From an uncultured Bacteroidales bacterium (GTDB lineage Bacteria > Bacteroidota > Bacteroidia > Bacteroidales > Muribaculaceae): a DNA stretch of 64,000 nucleotides. Location: the NCBI GenBank assembly GCA_902777835.1, contig CACYVC010000011.1, positions 62,001-126,000 of the forward strand, in the 5' to 3' direction. The notes under the pieces were generated by a model that was not told the origin of the DNA, searched no databases, and worked only from the letters and a program-made list of their open reading frames with translations. Positions 54,088 through 61,900 of the stretch are shown here, piece by piece (position 1 is the stretch's first letter; every line of letters starts with the position of its first letter). Position numbers and translations under genes: made by a program.

Positions 54088-54729
54088 TTACTTGATTATT
54101 CTCTGAACATAAAACATCTCAGCATAAGTACGCCCACATTCCAACCCTCTCATTCTTGCAAGGGCTCTTATCCCCTCTTCATTCAAAGGAGAAGGTAAAG
54201 TCTTTATTTGAGTTTGATAATGATAGAAAAGTCTAACTTTCTCATCAATGTGTTCGCCAATGTCAAAATAGAACAACCCACCAGGAATCTTATCTCCACT
54301 ATTGACGAAAGGATATTCATAAAGAGCAAACAATGAAGGCATAACATTTTCCTTAAGCCTCATCGCAGCTTTGGTGCACTGATATACAACAATATGGTCT
54401 TGATGGTGTGAAGGATAGTTGACAAAAACCTCATCGGGAACAAACTCACTCATCACCTTATCAATTGCCGTGGTTATTTCTCTTGCAGGAAGAGTATCCA
54501 TTTCGGCATCTTTATTGTGGTAGAGGATGTCATAGCTATATCCTACATCACGAGCAACTTTATCGACTTCTTGAAGTCTACGTTCCAATGGCTGCCTCAC
54601 ATCACAGCCTCCAACGGTTCCAAAAACAACATGGACTTGTGCTCCATGTTTAATTTGGCTCAACATATATCCTCCACAGCCTAAAATTTCGTCATCGGAG
54701 TGAGGCGCTATTATCAAGATTTTTTTCAT
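54088..54729 (-). CDS. PIG-L/LmbE-family deacetylase
   Basis: A 213-residue zinc-dependent N-acetyl sugar deacetylase. The metal-binding opening is ILIIAPHSDDEILGCGG (H-x2-D-D) and the third ligand is in NYPSHHQDHIVVYQC. It probably removes the N-acetyl group from a hexosamine unit of a glycan or glycolipid. It is the first gene of a two-gene operon with the ATP-grasp-like protein and faces the glycosyltransferase pair. Confidence 0.92.
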   Translation of the reverse strand: MKKILIIAPHSDDEILGCGGYMLSQIKHGAQVHVVFGTVGGCDVRQPLERRLQEVDKVARDVGYSYDILYHNKDAEMDTLPAREITTAIDKVMSEFVPDEVFVNYPSHHQDHIVVYQCTKAAMRLKENVMPSLFALYEYPFVNSGDKIPGGLFYFDIGEHIDEKVRLFYHYQTQIKTLPSPLNEEGIRALARMRGLECGRTYAEMFYVQRIIK

Positions 54730-54779
54730 GACTACTGATAACTGACTAAATACTATAACTTAAAATCTTACAACTATTT

Positions 54780-55871
54780 CTAAATATACTTCTTCACAGT
54801 GTCTTCGAGCAGATCGATATTATCTACACGCCCCACTATTTCACCCGAGCGGTTGATGATATAAATCATTGGGATTTCTGTCACGTTATATATTCTTGCT
54901 GTGATAGCACCATTAGTATCACGAGTCACGATCCATGGCAATCTTGCCACCGACTGCATCCATGATGCCTCATCATCGTCGAACGACACCTGATAAATCT
55001 CAAGCCCCTTAGATTGATATTTGCTATATACATCATTAAGCAACTTGTTTATGTAGGGTGAAAATGACTCACTTTGCATTGTGAAGTTGAGTATCACAAC
55101 ATTGCCATGAGAGCACACTTCCTTGAAACTACGCATCTTGCCTGCTTTATCCATTAGCTTGAAATCTAATACACCTGTTTGCGTGGCCACGATAGTATCG
55201 CGATCCATATTGTTATTTGCTGCTCGTCTAATTCTCAACTTGTCTTTATAGGTCTCAACTAGATATTGAGTTCGAGGATCATTGGGGCGATAAGTAGAAA
55301 ATGCGTTAACCACAGCACCAATAATTTTGAAATCGCTATTGTCTTCAGGGTCAAAGAGCGGTTGGTCTCCTATATACTTGTTTACAATATAATAGGACAC
55401 TATACTTTTTAAGTCTGAAACCAACATTCGGCTTGTTTCATGTTTCCAATTTTTGAAAGCCTCGCTGTTGAGGTCTCCTGCCTTGATAAACTTGGCCAAC
55501 TCCTTGTCAAATTTCATCATTGTCTCAGCATTATTGCTGCCACCGATGGTGTAGTTCTCAGCAAAATGCTTAATATCAGTCTTAATCTCTATTTGGTCAA
55601 TGCTATCAATAGGGAAATAGATAGCGTCGGCGCCATAAACCAAACGATAAATATTGGGGTAATCTATAGCATCCTCTTTAAACGAGAACTTGCCATCGTC
55701 GGTTTTTGCAGAGTCAACTAGATGCCACATACCATTATAACTAGTCTCGAGGTAAAGAACTGTAGTGTCGCCAGCACCGTCAACTGTGCCACTCACTTTA
55801 AACTTGTTACCATCGCTGCACGAGCACACTAGTGCCATCAAAGCGACAGCAATAAAAAATAATTTCTTCAT
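54780..55871 (-). CDS. DUF4369/thioredoxin-like lipoprotein without the CxxC
   Basis: A 363-residue lipoprotein. The start MKKLFFIAVALMALVCSCSDG gives a signal peptide and a lipobox cysteine; an ATG at 55931 would add 20 residues before the signal and is rejected. The first half is the DUF4369 beta-domain (KVSGTVDGAGDTTVLYLE), the second a TlpA/ResA-like thioredoxin fold (GNVVILNFTMQSESFSPYIN, GLEIYQVSFDDDEASWMQSV, ITARIYNVTEIPMIYIINRSGEIVG). At the usual WCxxC position the sequence reads TMQSESF, so both catalytic cysteines are absent and thiol oxidoreductase activity is unlikely. The cis-proline of IPMIYI is retained. Confidence 0.85.
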   Translation of the reverse strand: MKKLFFIAVALMALVCSCSDGNKFKVSGTVDGAGDTTVLYLETSYNGMWHLVDSAKTDDGKFSFKEDAIDYPNIYRLVYGADAIYFPIDSIDQIEIKTDIKHFAENYTIGGSNNAETMMKFDKELAKFIKAGDLNSEAFKNWKHETSRMLVSDLKSIVSYYIVNKYIGDQPLFDPEDNSDFKIIGAVVNAFSTYRPNDPRTQYLVETYKDKLRIRRAANNNMDRDTIVATQTGVLDFKLMDKAGKMRSFKEVCSHGNVVILNFTMQSESFSPYINKLLNDVYSKYQSKGLEIYQVSFDDDEASWMQSVARLPWIVTRDTNGAITARIYNVTEIPMIYIINRSGEIVGRVDNIDLLEDTVKKYI

Positions 55872-56034
55872 ATTGTTTTTCTTATATTTTCCAAAAATGC
55901 AATTAAGCGAGTTAAATCTGAACTTGTTCAACGCTTTGCGAGCGTGCGTATTTTATCTAAAAATCGTGCGAAATTACAAAAAAGTTTTCAGTTTGCAGTA
56001 ATTAGTTCTCAGTTTTTTGAGTTTTTCGTTTTTG

Positions 56035-56137
56035 GTGGAAAGTTGAACGTGGAAGGTGGATCGGGGATTGGGAACTGATAACAGACAACTATGAACTGTG
56101 AACTATGATCTATGAACTATAAACTGTTAACTATAAA
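56035..56137. repeat. Composite micro-repeat block (copy 1)
   Basis: GTGGAA-type units, then GAACTGATAAC-type, then GAACTATGAACTGTG-type units, filling the gap after the minus-strand barrel gene. Read from that gene outward, it has the same order and polarity as the block after the tetR gene (57704-57825). Further details are in the findings. Confidence 0.8.
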
Positions 56138-56824
56138 CTAAAATCCCATAATAATGCCTGTTGTGAAGGGAGTAAAAGATGGAGCATAGCGCTCTTGAAG
56201 CACGTGGCAGGGGCTGTAGCGTACATAGGCACCAATGAACTTCCACTTAATGCCGCCTAGTATGTCAACTGTCACGGGTACAGGATGGATCTTGTTGCTT
56301 GACTCCTTCACCTTTTCGCCGTTGAGCTTGTAGGTGGTCTCTACGCTAGCGTGGAGATTGAAGTTCACTACAGGTCCAGCAAAGATGTCAACTGTGCTGA
56401 AAAGGCGTTGGCGCACCAGCACAGGAACCGTGAGCGAGAACACTTTCACACGCGATGACTTGGACTCAGCACCTTCGGGATAAGGTGTTATTGAGAGGAT
56501 ATCGCCATCCTGATGAAAACGAAAGTCGTTATGCAGTTTGAAGTTACGCCAATCGATGCCCACACCAGCAGTGATGCGTTGGCCATAGCGTGTTTTGAAT
56601 TTGGCACCAAATACATTGAGCCAACCAATGTCAATGCTTCGGCCCATGTTCACGTCGATACCGCTAGCGTTATCCCAACCTATGACGAAACCGCCAGTGT
56701 AGATGTTCCACCCTACGCTGTCGGTACACAGGGGATACCAATCAACCTGGATATAATCCTTGTCGTCGGCCCACACATTCACAGCAGCAACGACACATAT
56801 TATAATAGCTAATAATTTCTTCAT
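56138..56824 (-). CDS. Small outer-membrane beta-barrel-like protein
   Basis: A 228-residue exported protein. The signal peptide is KLLAIIICVVAAVNVWA. The mature part alternates hydrophobic and polar residues in strands (GWNIYTGGFVIGWDN, YGQRITAGVGIDWRNF, IFAGPVVNFNLHASVET, KWKFIGAYVRYSP) and ends in GIIMGF with a terminal phenylalanine, the usual barrel-assembly signal. It resembles the PorT/OmpA-barrel type small porins of Bacteroidetes. No ligand can be inferred. The -7 box ends 4 bases before the start codon. Confidence 0.8.
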   Translation of the reverse strand: MKKLLAIIICVVAAVNVWADDKDYIQVDWYPLCTDSVGWNIYTGGFVIGWDNASGIDVNMGRSIDIGWLNVFGAKFKTRYGQRITAGVGIDWRNFKLHNDFRFHQDGDILSITPYPEGAESKSSRVKVFSLTVPVLVRQRLFSTVDIFAGPVVNFNLHASVETTYKLNGEKVKESSNKIHPVPVTVDILGGIKWKFIGAYVRYSPCHVLQERYAPSFTPFTTGIIMGF

Positions 56825-56828
56825 GCTG

Positions 56829-56859
56829 CAAAATTAGTGCAAGCCGAGTGAAATACAAA
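56829..56859 (-). promoter_or_regulatory. Promoter of the barrel-protein gene
   Basis: On the minus strand TTTTG (starting near 56860, ending 56856), 19 bases, then TAATTTTG (56836 to 56829). The box ends 4 bases before the ATG, so the transcript would begin at or next to the start codon. Confidence 0.7.
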
Positions 56860-57075
56860 ATCAAAGACGAAGTTTTTGATTTTTATTTCCTAGGCGCAGC
56901 CTAATTTATCCCAAAATATAAAATCCGAAAAATATTAACAATTTTGTTAGAATTTTCTTGCATAATTCAAATTTATGTCTTTATTTTGCATCAAAAATTT
57001 TATTAACAGTATTGTTAGCAAACTCAACTTGAATTATAAACAGATATTTCTCAGATATTTAGACATCACAACAAT

Positions 57076-57732
57076 ATGACAAAGCATCAAAACAATAAAG
57101 AACAGGCTATTCTTGCTGCAGCCAAGGAAGAGTTTCTGGACAAGGGCTATGACGGTGCTCGCACCACGTCGATAGCCTGCAATGCCGGAGTGACACACGC
57201 TATGCTCCACTACTACTTCAAAACCAAGGAGCAACTATTTGAGCGCATCTTCCATGAGACCATGGGAATGCTTGTTGAAGGAATCTTGGAGGTATTTGCC
57301 AAAACCGAGAAACCATTCAAGCAACGCATGGCCGAGGCACTGGAAATTCACTTTGAAGTGATTAAACAGAATCCCCGCCTGCCACTGTTCATGATAAGAG
57401 AGGTTGCCTCACGGCCAGAACGTTTTGCCGTTATCAAGAACGTGATCAGCACATTTGCCGGTAACCTGCTTGCTACCATGCAGAAGGATATTAACCAAGC
57501 AGCATCTAACGACGAGATAAGCCCTATCGACGCCACCACCCTACTACTCGACATGATATCGCTCAATGTGTTCCCATTTGTTGTTAAACCAGTTTATGAG
57601 GCCGCCACAGGCCTTGACCTGAATGCCGACAGCGCATTTTGGGAACAACGAAAAGCAGAAAACATAGAACTAATTATGCGACGACTAACACCCACACAAG
57701 ATAGTTCACAGTTCATAGTTCATAGTTCATAG
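57076..57732 (+). CDS. TetR-family transcriptional regulator
   Basis: A 218-residue repressor at the head of an efflux operon, likely to control it. The N-terminal helix-turn-helix is AILAAAKEEFLDKGYDGARTTSIACNAGV and MLHYYFKTKEQLFERIFHETM. The C-terminal ligand domain is helical. It resembles CecR (YbiH), which regulates ybhGFSR in E. coli, and the downstream gene order agrees. The last ten codons (DSSQFIVHSS) run into the micro-repeat block, so the original C-terminus may have been shorter. No operator was identified. Confidence 0.92.
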   Translation: MTKHQNNKEQAILAAAKEEFLDKGYDGARTTSIACNAGVTHAMLHYYFKTKEQLFERIFHETMGMLVEGILEVFAKTEKPFKQRMAEALEIHFEVIKQNPRLPLFMIREVASRPERFAVIKNVISTFAGNLLATMQKDINQAASNDEISPIDATTLLLDMISLNVFPFVVKPVYEAATGLDLNADSAFWEQRKAENIELIMRRLTPTQDSSQFIVHSS

Positions 57733-57825
57733 TTGTCAGTTATCAGTTGTGAGTTCTCGTTTCACCTTCCACATTCTACGTTACTCCTTCCACGTTCCAC
57801 CTTCCACGTTCCACCCAAAAACGAT
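57704..57825. repeat. Composite micro-repeat block (copy 2, inverted)
   Basis: AGTTCATAGTTC-type units (five to six), TTGTCAGTTATCAGTTGTGAG, then TTCCACATT/TTCCACGTTCCACC-type units. It is approximately the reverse complement of the block at 56035-56137 in unit order. It covers the end of tetR and the gap before the tolC-like gene. Confidence 0.8.
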
Positions 57826-57838
57826 AAAAACAAAAAAC

Positions 57839-59119
57839 ATGAAACGTATAACATTATTAACCTTGGGCACACTCATGCTGCTAAGCGCTAACGCCCAACT
57901 CACCATTGAGCGTTGCCAGGAGCTGGCTCGTGAAAACTTCCCACTTATCAGACAGTACGGGCTGATAGAGCAGAGCAGCAAATACACTATCGACAATCTG
58001 AAGCACTCATGGTTGCCGCAAGTGAGCCTGAGCGCACAAGCCACCTACCAGAGCGAGACCCCATCCTTCCCCGACCAGATGAAAGCGATGCTCGCCACCA
58101 GCGGCCTGGAGATGAAAGGCCTTGCCAAGGATCAATACCGCGTGCAGCTCGACGTTAACCAAAAGATATATGACGGCGGCAAAGCCAGTAGCGAGCGGGC
58201 ACTCACCGAGGCACAAGACTTGGAGCAAAAAGCACAGACCGATGTTGACCTCTACAACCTCAACAAGCGCGTGAATGACCTATTCTTTGGCGTGCTGCTC
58301 ATGGACGATCGCATCAAGCAAACCGACATGACCCTTGAGATGCTCAACGGAAACCTCGATAAGTTGCAGTCGCACGTGAGAAACGGTGTTGCCACCAGCG
58401 CCGACGAGAGCATGCTCCGTGCCGAAATCTTGACAGTTGAACAAAGCAAGACCACCATGGAGTGGAACCGACAGGCATACAAGCATATGCTCGAAATTTT
58501 GATAGGCAAGCAGATTGGCGACCAGCAACTCGTTCGACCCGAAGCCGCTGAACCCATAAGCACAACCATAAACCGACCTGAACTACGACTCATAGACGCC
58601 AAGATCGGAACCATAAATGCCCACGAGAAGGCCATCAACGCCTCGGTGCTGCCAGTTATCAGCGCATTCGGTCAGGCATTCTACGGCTATCCTGGTTATA
58701 ACACCTTTGAGAACATGCTCAACAACAAGTGGTCGCTAAACGCGATGGTGGGTGTTCGTGCCACCTGGAGCCTGAGTAGCCTCTATGACCGAAAGAACAA
58801 TCTGAGCCGACTCAACACAGCCCGCCAGCAAGCCGAGCTGCAACGCGACGTGTTTCTGCTAAACACCCGGCTGGAGGCAAGCCACGAGAACGACGAGATT
58901 TCTCGCCTGCGTGAACTCATAGCCAGCGATGCCACCATCGTGAATCTGCGTCGCGATGTGCGACTCGCCGAGGAGTCGAAGCTGCGCAACGGCGTCATCG
59001 ACATTCACCGCCTTGTAGAACGAATCACCGATGAGAGCACAGCCACTCAGTCGCAAATCATCCACAACATAGAGTTACTGAAAACTATTTATGACTTAAA
59101 AAACACTATAGACCAATGA
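57839..59119 (+). CDS. TolC-like outer membrane efflux protein
   Basis: A 426-residue outer-membrane factor of tripartite efflux, forming the exit channel. The start MKRITLLTLGTLMLLSANAQ gives a signal peptide; an upstream GTG at 57749 would read through micro-repeat sequence and is rejected. LTIERCQELARENFPLIRQ is the typical first alpha-hairpin, and the second repeat starts near LRLIDAKIGTINAHEKAINASVLP. It is shorter than E. coli TolC, as is usual for Bacteroidetes members. It overlaps the HlyD-like gene by ATGA, so the two are co-translated. Confidence 0.92.
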   Translation: MKRITLLTLGTLMLLSANAQLTIERCQELARENFPLIRQYGLIEQSSKYTIDNLKHSWLPQVSLSAQATYQSETPSFPDQMKAMLATSGLEMKGLAKDQYRVQLDVNQKIYDGGKASSERALTEAQDLEQKAQTDVDLYNLNKRVNDLFFGVLLMDDRIKQTDMTLEMLNGNLDKLQSHVRNGVATSADESMLRAEILTVEQSKTTMEWNRQAYKHMLEILIGKQIGDQQLVRPEAAEPISTTINRPELRLIDAKIGTINAHEKAINASVLPVISAFGQAFYGYPGYNTFENMLNNKWSLNAMVGVRATWSLSSLYDRKNNLSRLNTARQQAELQRDVFLLNTRLEASHENDEISRLRELIASDATIVNLRRDVRLAEESKLRNGVIDIHRLVERITDESTATQSQIIHNIELLKTIYDLKNTIDQ

Positions 59120-60174
59120 AAAAGATATTCTTAATCATCGGCATCGCTGCCATAGCCACGGCATGCAGCAACGACAACGACTGGGATGCCACTGGCACAT
59201 TCGAAGCCACCGAGGTTGTGGTATCGGCCAAAGGCACGGGACAAATCATGTCGTTCAATATCGAGGAAGGCCAAGAAGTGGAAGCCGACGTGCAACTAGG
59301 TTACCTCGACATGACTCAACTTGAACTGCAGAAGGCACAGTTTGATGCTAACAACGACAACCTCACTGCAACAAAATCGCAACTTGATGCCAGTAAAGAG
59401 CAGATGGGTTCGAGCAAGCAGCAGATTGATGCCACACAGCAAGCAACCAGCAACCATATCCTTGACCTTGAGAAGCAAGTGGCAAGCACCAAGCAACAGA
59501 TTACTAATCTCAAGAAGGAGAAAGCGAGATTCACCGCTATGCTTAAAGATAATGCTGCTTCGCAAAAGCAAGTGGATGACATCAATTATCAAATCCTTGT
59601 GCTCGAAAAGCAGCTCGCTGCCACACAAGACCAAATCAAAGCAAGCAATGCGAGCCTGAAAAGTCAAAGTCAAGGCTATAGCGCACAGAAGCAAGGAGTT
59701 GATGCTCAGATACGAGGCGTTGATGCACAAAAACGCGGCATAGACGCACAAAAGCGAGGTATCGAAGCACAAAAGTCCATCATCGACAACCAGATGCAGA
59801 ATGCCATCATTTCATCACCAATCAAAGGCACTATCTTGACAAAATATGCTCAAATGGGAGAATATGCCACTGCTGGCAAGCCACTATTCAAAGTTGCCGA
59901 CATGAGCACGGTTTATCTGCGAGCCTATTTCACCAGCGACCAGCTTCAAGATATCAAGCTTGGGCAGCAAGTGACAGTTGTTGCAGATTTCGGAGGTGGC
60001 AAGACACGCGACTACACAGGCAAAATAACATGGATTTCCAATGAGAGCGAGTTCACCCCCAAGTCTATCCAAACTAAGGACAGCCGTGCCAATCTCGTTT
60101 ATGCTGTCAAGATTGCCGTTAAGAACGACGGATATCTTAAACTCGGCCTATCAGGAAACGTGAAACTCAAGTAA
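59116..60174 (+). CDS. HlyD-family membrane fusion lipoprotein (YbhG-like)
   Basis: A 352-residue periplasmic adaptor linking the ABC transporter with the TolC-like channel. LIIGIAAIATACSND gives a lipobox cysteine. The lipoyl half-motif is ATEVVVSAKGTGQIMSFNIEEGQ, then a long alpha-hairpin coiled coil (residues about 75-225). Part of it is nearly exact 7-residue repeats: VDAQIRG, VDAQKRG, IDAQKRG, IEAQKS (59698-59775). The barrel domain resumes with ISSPIKGTIL. The order TetR-TolC-HlyD-ABC-ABC-permease-permease matches YbhGFSR-type systems. Confidence 0.92.
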   Translation: MKKIFLIIGIAAIATACSNDNDWDATGTFEATEVVVSAKGTGQIMSFNIEEGQEVEADVQLGYLDMTQLELQKAQFDANNDNLTATKSQLDASKEQMGSSKQQIDATQQATSNHILDLEKQVASTKQQITNLKKEKARFTAMLKDNAASQKQVDDINYQILVLEKQLAATQDQIKASNASLKSQSQGYSAQKQGVDAQIRGVDAQKRGIDAQKRGIEAQKSIIDNQMQNAIISSPIKGTILTKYAQMGEYATAGKPLFKVADMSTVYLRAYFTSDQLQDIKLGQQVTVVADFGGGKTRDYTGKITWISNESEFTPKSIQTKDSRANLVYAVKIAVKNDGYLKLGLSGNVKLK

Positions 60175-60184
60175 TACCATCTTT

Positions 60185-61111
60185 ATGGACAATAGTGCAC
60201 TGGCAATAGAAGTTAAGGACATAAGCAAGAGCTACGACAAAGTCAAGGCTCTTGATCACGTGTCGCTCAATGTGCAACGCGGCGAGATTTTTGGTTTGAT
60301 AGGTCCCGATGGCGCTGGCAAAACCACTTTGTTTAAGATTCTCGTCACGCTCCTAAATGCTGACGAAGGATCAGCTCTAGTCGATGGACTTGACATTGCC
60401 AAGGATTATCGTGCAATCCGCAGCCGTGTGGGGTATATGCCTGGCAAATTCTCGCTCTATCCAGACCTTACTATCGAGGAGAATATGGAGTTTTTTGCTA
60501 CACTGTTTGGAGTAACTGTTGAACAGAACTACGATCTTGTGGCACCAATCTACAAGCAGATTGAACCTTTCAAGAAACGTAGAGCGGGCAGACTCTCGGG
60601 CGGAATGAAGCAGAAGTTGGCACTTAGTTGTGCCCTTATCCACAAGCCATCGGTGCTATTCCTCGACGAACCCACTACTGGCGTTGATGCTGTATCGCGT
60701 AGTGAGTTTTGGGACATGCTGCACAACCTGCGCGAGCAAGGACTATCAATTCTCGTCTCAACACCCTATATGGACGAAGCGAGCCGCTGCGACCGCATCG
60801 CTCTGTGCAACACAGGACACATTCTTGACATTGACTCGCCTCAGCACATGGTCGAAAAATTTGACGGCAACCTCTATGGAATTAAAGCACGCGACATGTA
60901 TGGACTTCTCAAAGCCCTGCGCAACGATGACTACATCGCCAATTGTTACACAGCTGGTGAATATCACCATCTACTGGCAAAATCGGGATTTGACCCTGAC
61001 AGACTGAAACAGGATCTTGTCGCGCACAGCCATAGCAATGTGGAAATCAAGTCTATAATTCCTGATATTGAAGACGTTTTCATCAAACTACTGAGCAATG
61101 AGCAACACTGA
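60185..61111 (+). CDS. ABC transporter ATP-binding protein (YbhF N-half-like)
   Basis: A 308-residue ABC ATPase driving the efflux pump. Walker A is GPDGAGKTTLFKIL, with the aspartate that is also found in the first half of YbhF. The Q-loop, signature LSGGMKQKLALS, and Walker B SVLFLDEPTTGVDA follow, then VSTPYMDEASRCDR with a serine-threonine instead of the H-loop histidine (normally TTHYMDEA). The missing H-loop histidine suggests a degenerate catalytic site. It is fused to nothing, while E. coli YbhF joins both halves. Its end overlaps the next ATPase gene by 14 bases. Confidence 0.92.
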   Translation: MDNSALAIEVKDISKSYDKVKALDHVSLNVQRGEIFGLIGPDGAGKTTLFKILVTLLNADEGSALVDGLDIAKDYRAIRSRVGYMPGKFSLYPDLTIEENMEFFATLFGVTVEQNYDLVAPIYKQIEPFKKRRAGRLSGGMKQKLALSCALIHKPSVLFLDEPTTGVDAVSRSEFWDMLHNLREQGLSILVSTPYMDEASRCDRIALCNTGHILDIDSPQHMVEKFDGNLYGIKARDMYGLLKALRNDDYIANCYTAGEYHHLLAKSGFDPDRLKQDLVAHSHSNVEIKSIIPDIEDVFIKLLSNEQH

Positions 61112-61844
61112 CTACATAATTCAGGTCAAAGACCTCACCAAGCAATTCGGAACTTTCACGGCGGTCGATCACATTTCCTTTGAGGTGAAGCGAGGTGAAA
61201 TTTTCGGTTTCTTGGGAGCCAACGGAGCCGGCAAGACCACTGCTATGCGCATGTTGTGCGGCCTGAGCTACCCCACAAGTGGCAGTGGCACAGTTGCAGG
61301 ATTTGACGTGGTGAAAGAGGGCGAGATAATCAAACGACACATCGGTTACATGAGTCAGCGTTTTTCGCTCTACGATGACCTCACGGTGATGGAAAACATG
61401 GAGTTGTTCGGTGGCATCTATGGCGTGAAAAGCCGAGAACTCAAAGACCGTGCCACCTCCCTACTCCAAAAGCTCGACTTCATTGAAGAAAAAGACACAA
61501 TGGTAAGTGCTCTACCTCTGGGATGGAAACAAAAGCTCGCCTTTGCGGTAGCCACTCTACATAATCCCGAGATAGTATTTCTCGACGAGCCTACTGGCGG
61601 TGTCGATCCTATCACTCGACGACAGTTTTGGGAGATGATTTACCAATCGGCAAACGAAGGGACAACCATCTTTGTCACCACCCACTATATGGATGAGGCA
61701 GAGTATTGCAACCGCATCTCAATGATGGTTGATGGCAAGATAAAAGCCCTCGAGACACCAGCCAACCTAAAGAAAGCATTTAACGCCTCATCAATGGACG
61801 AAGTGTTCCGCATTCTCGCCCGCGACGCCCAACGAGGCGACTGA
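61098..61844 (+). CDS. ABC transporter ATP-binding protein (YbhF C-half-like)
   Basis: A 248-residue ABC ATPase. Walker A GANGAGKTTAMRML, Q-loop YMSQRFSLYDDLTV, Walker B EIVFLDEPTGGVDP and H-loop FVTTHYMDEAEYC are all standard. The signature is unusual: ALPLGWKQKLAFA in place of LSGGxxQR, also seen in the second half of YbhF-type proteins. So the pair of ATPases would have one site with an altered signature and one lacking the H-loop histidine, in keeping with an asymmetric heterodimer. It overlaps the first ATPase gene by 14 bases. Confidence 0.93.
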   Translation: MSNTDYIIQVKDLTKQFGTFTAVDHISFEVKRGEIFGFLGANGAGKTTAMRMLCGLSYPTSGSGTVAGFDVVKEGEIIKRHIGYMSQRFSLYDDLTVMENMELFGGIYGVKSRELKDRATSLLQKLDFIEEKDTMVSALPLGWKQKLAFAVATLHNPEIVFLDEPTGGVDPITRRQFWEMIYQSANEGTTIFVTTHYMDEAEYCNRISMMVDGKIKALETPANLKKAFNASSMDEVFRILARDAQRGD

Positions 61845-61848
61845 AACA

Positions 61849-61900
61849 ATGCATAATGAGCTGACAACTGATAACTCATAACTCATAACTGATAACTGAC
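61849..61900. repeat. ACTGATAACTCATA micro-repeat between ABC genes
   Basis: ATGCATAATGAGCTGACAAC then repeated ACTGATAAC/ACTCATAAC units end directly before the permease ATG. It lies within the efflux operon and has the opposite polarity to the other blocks. Confidence 0.75.
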
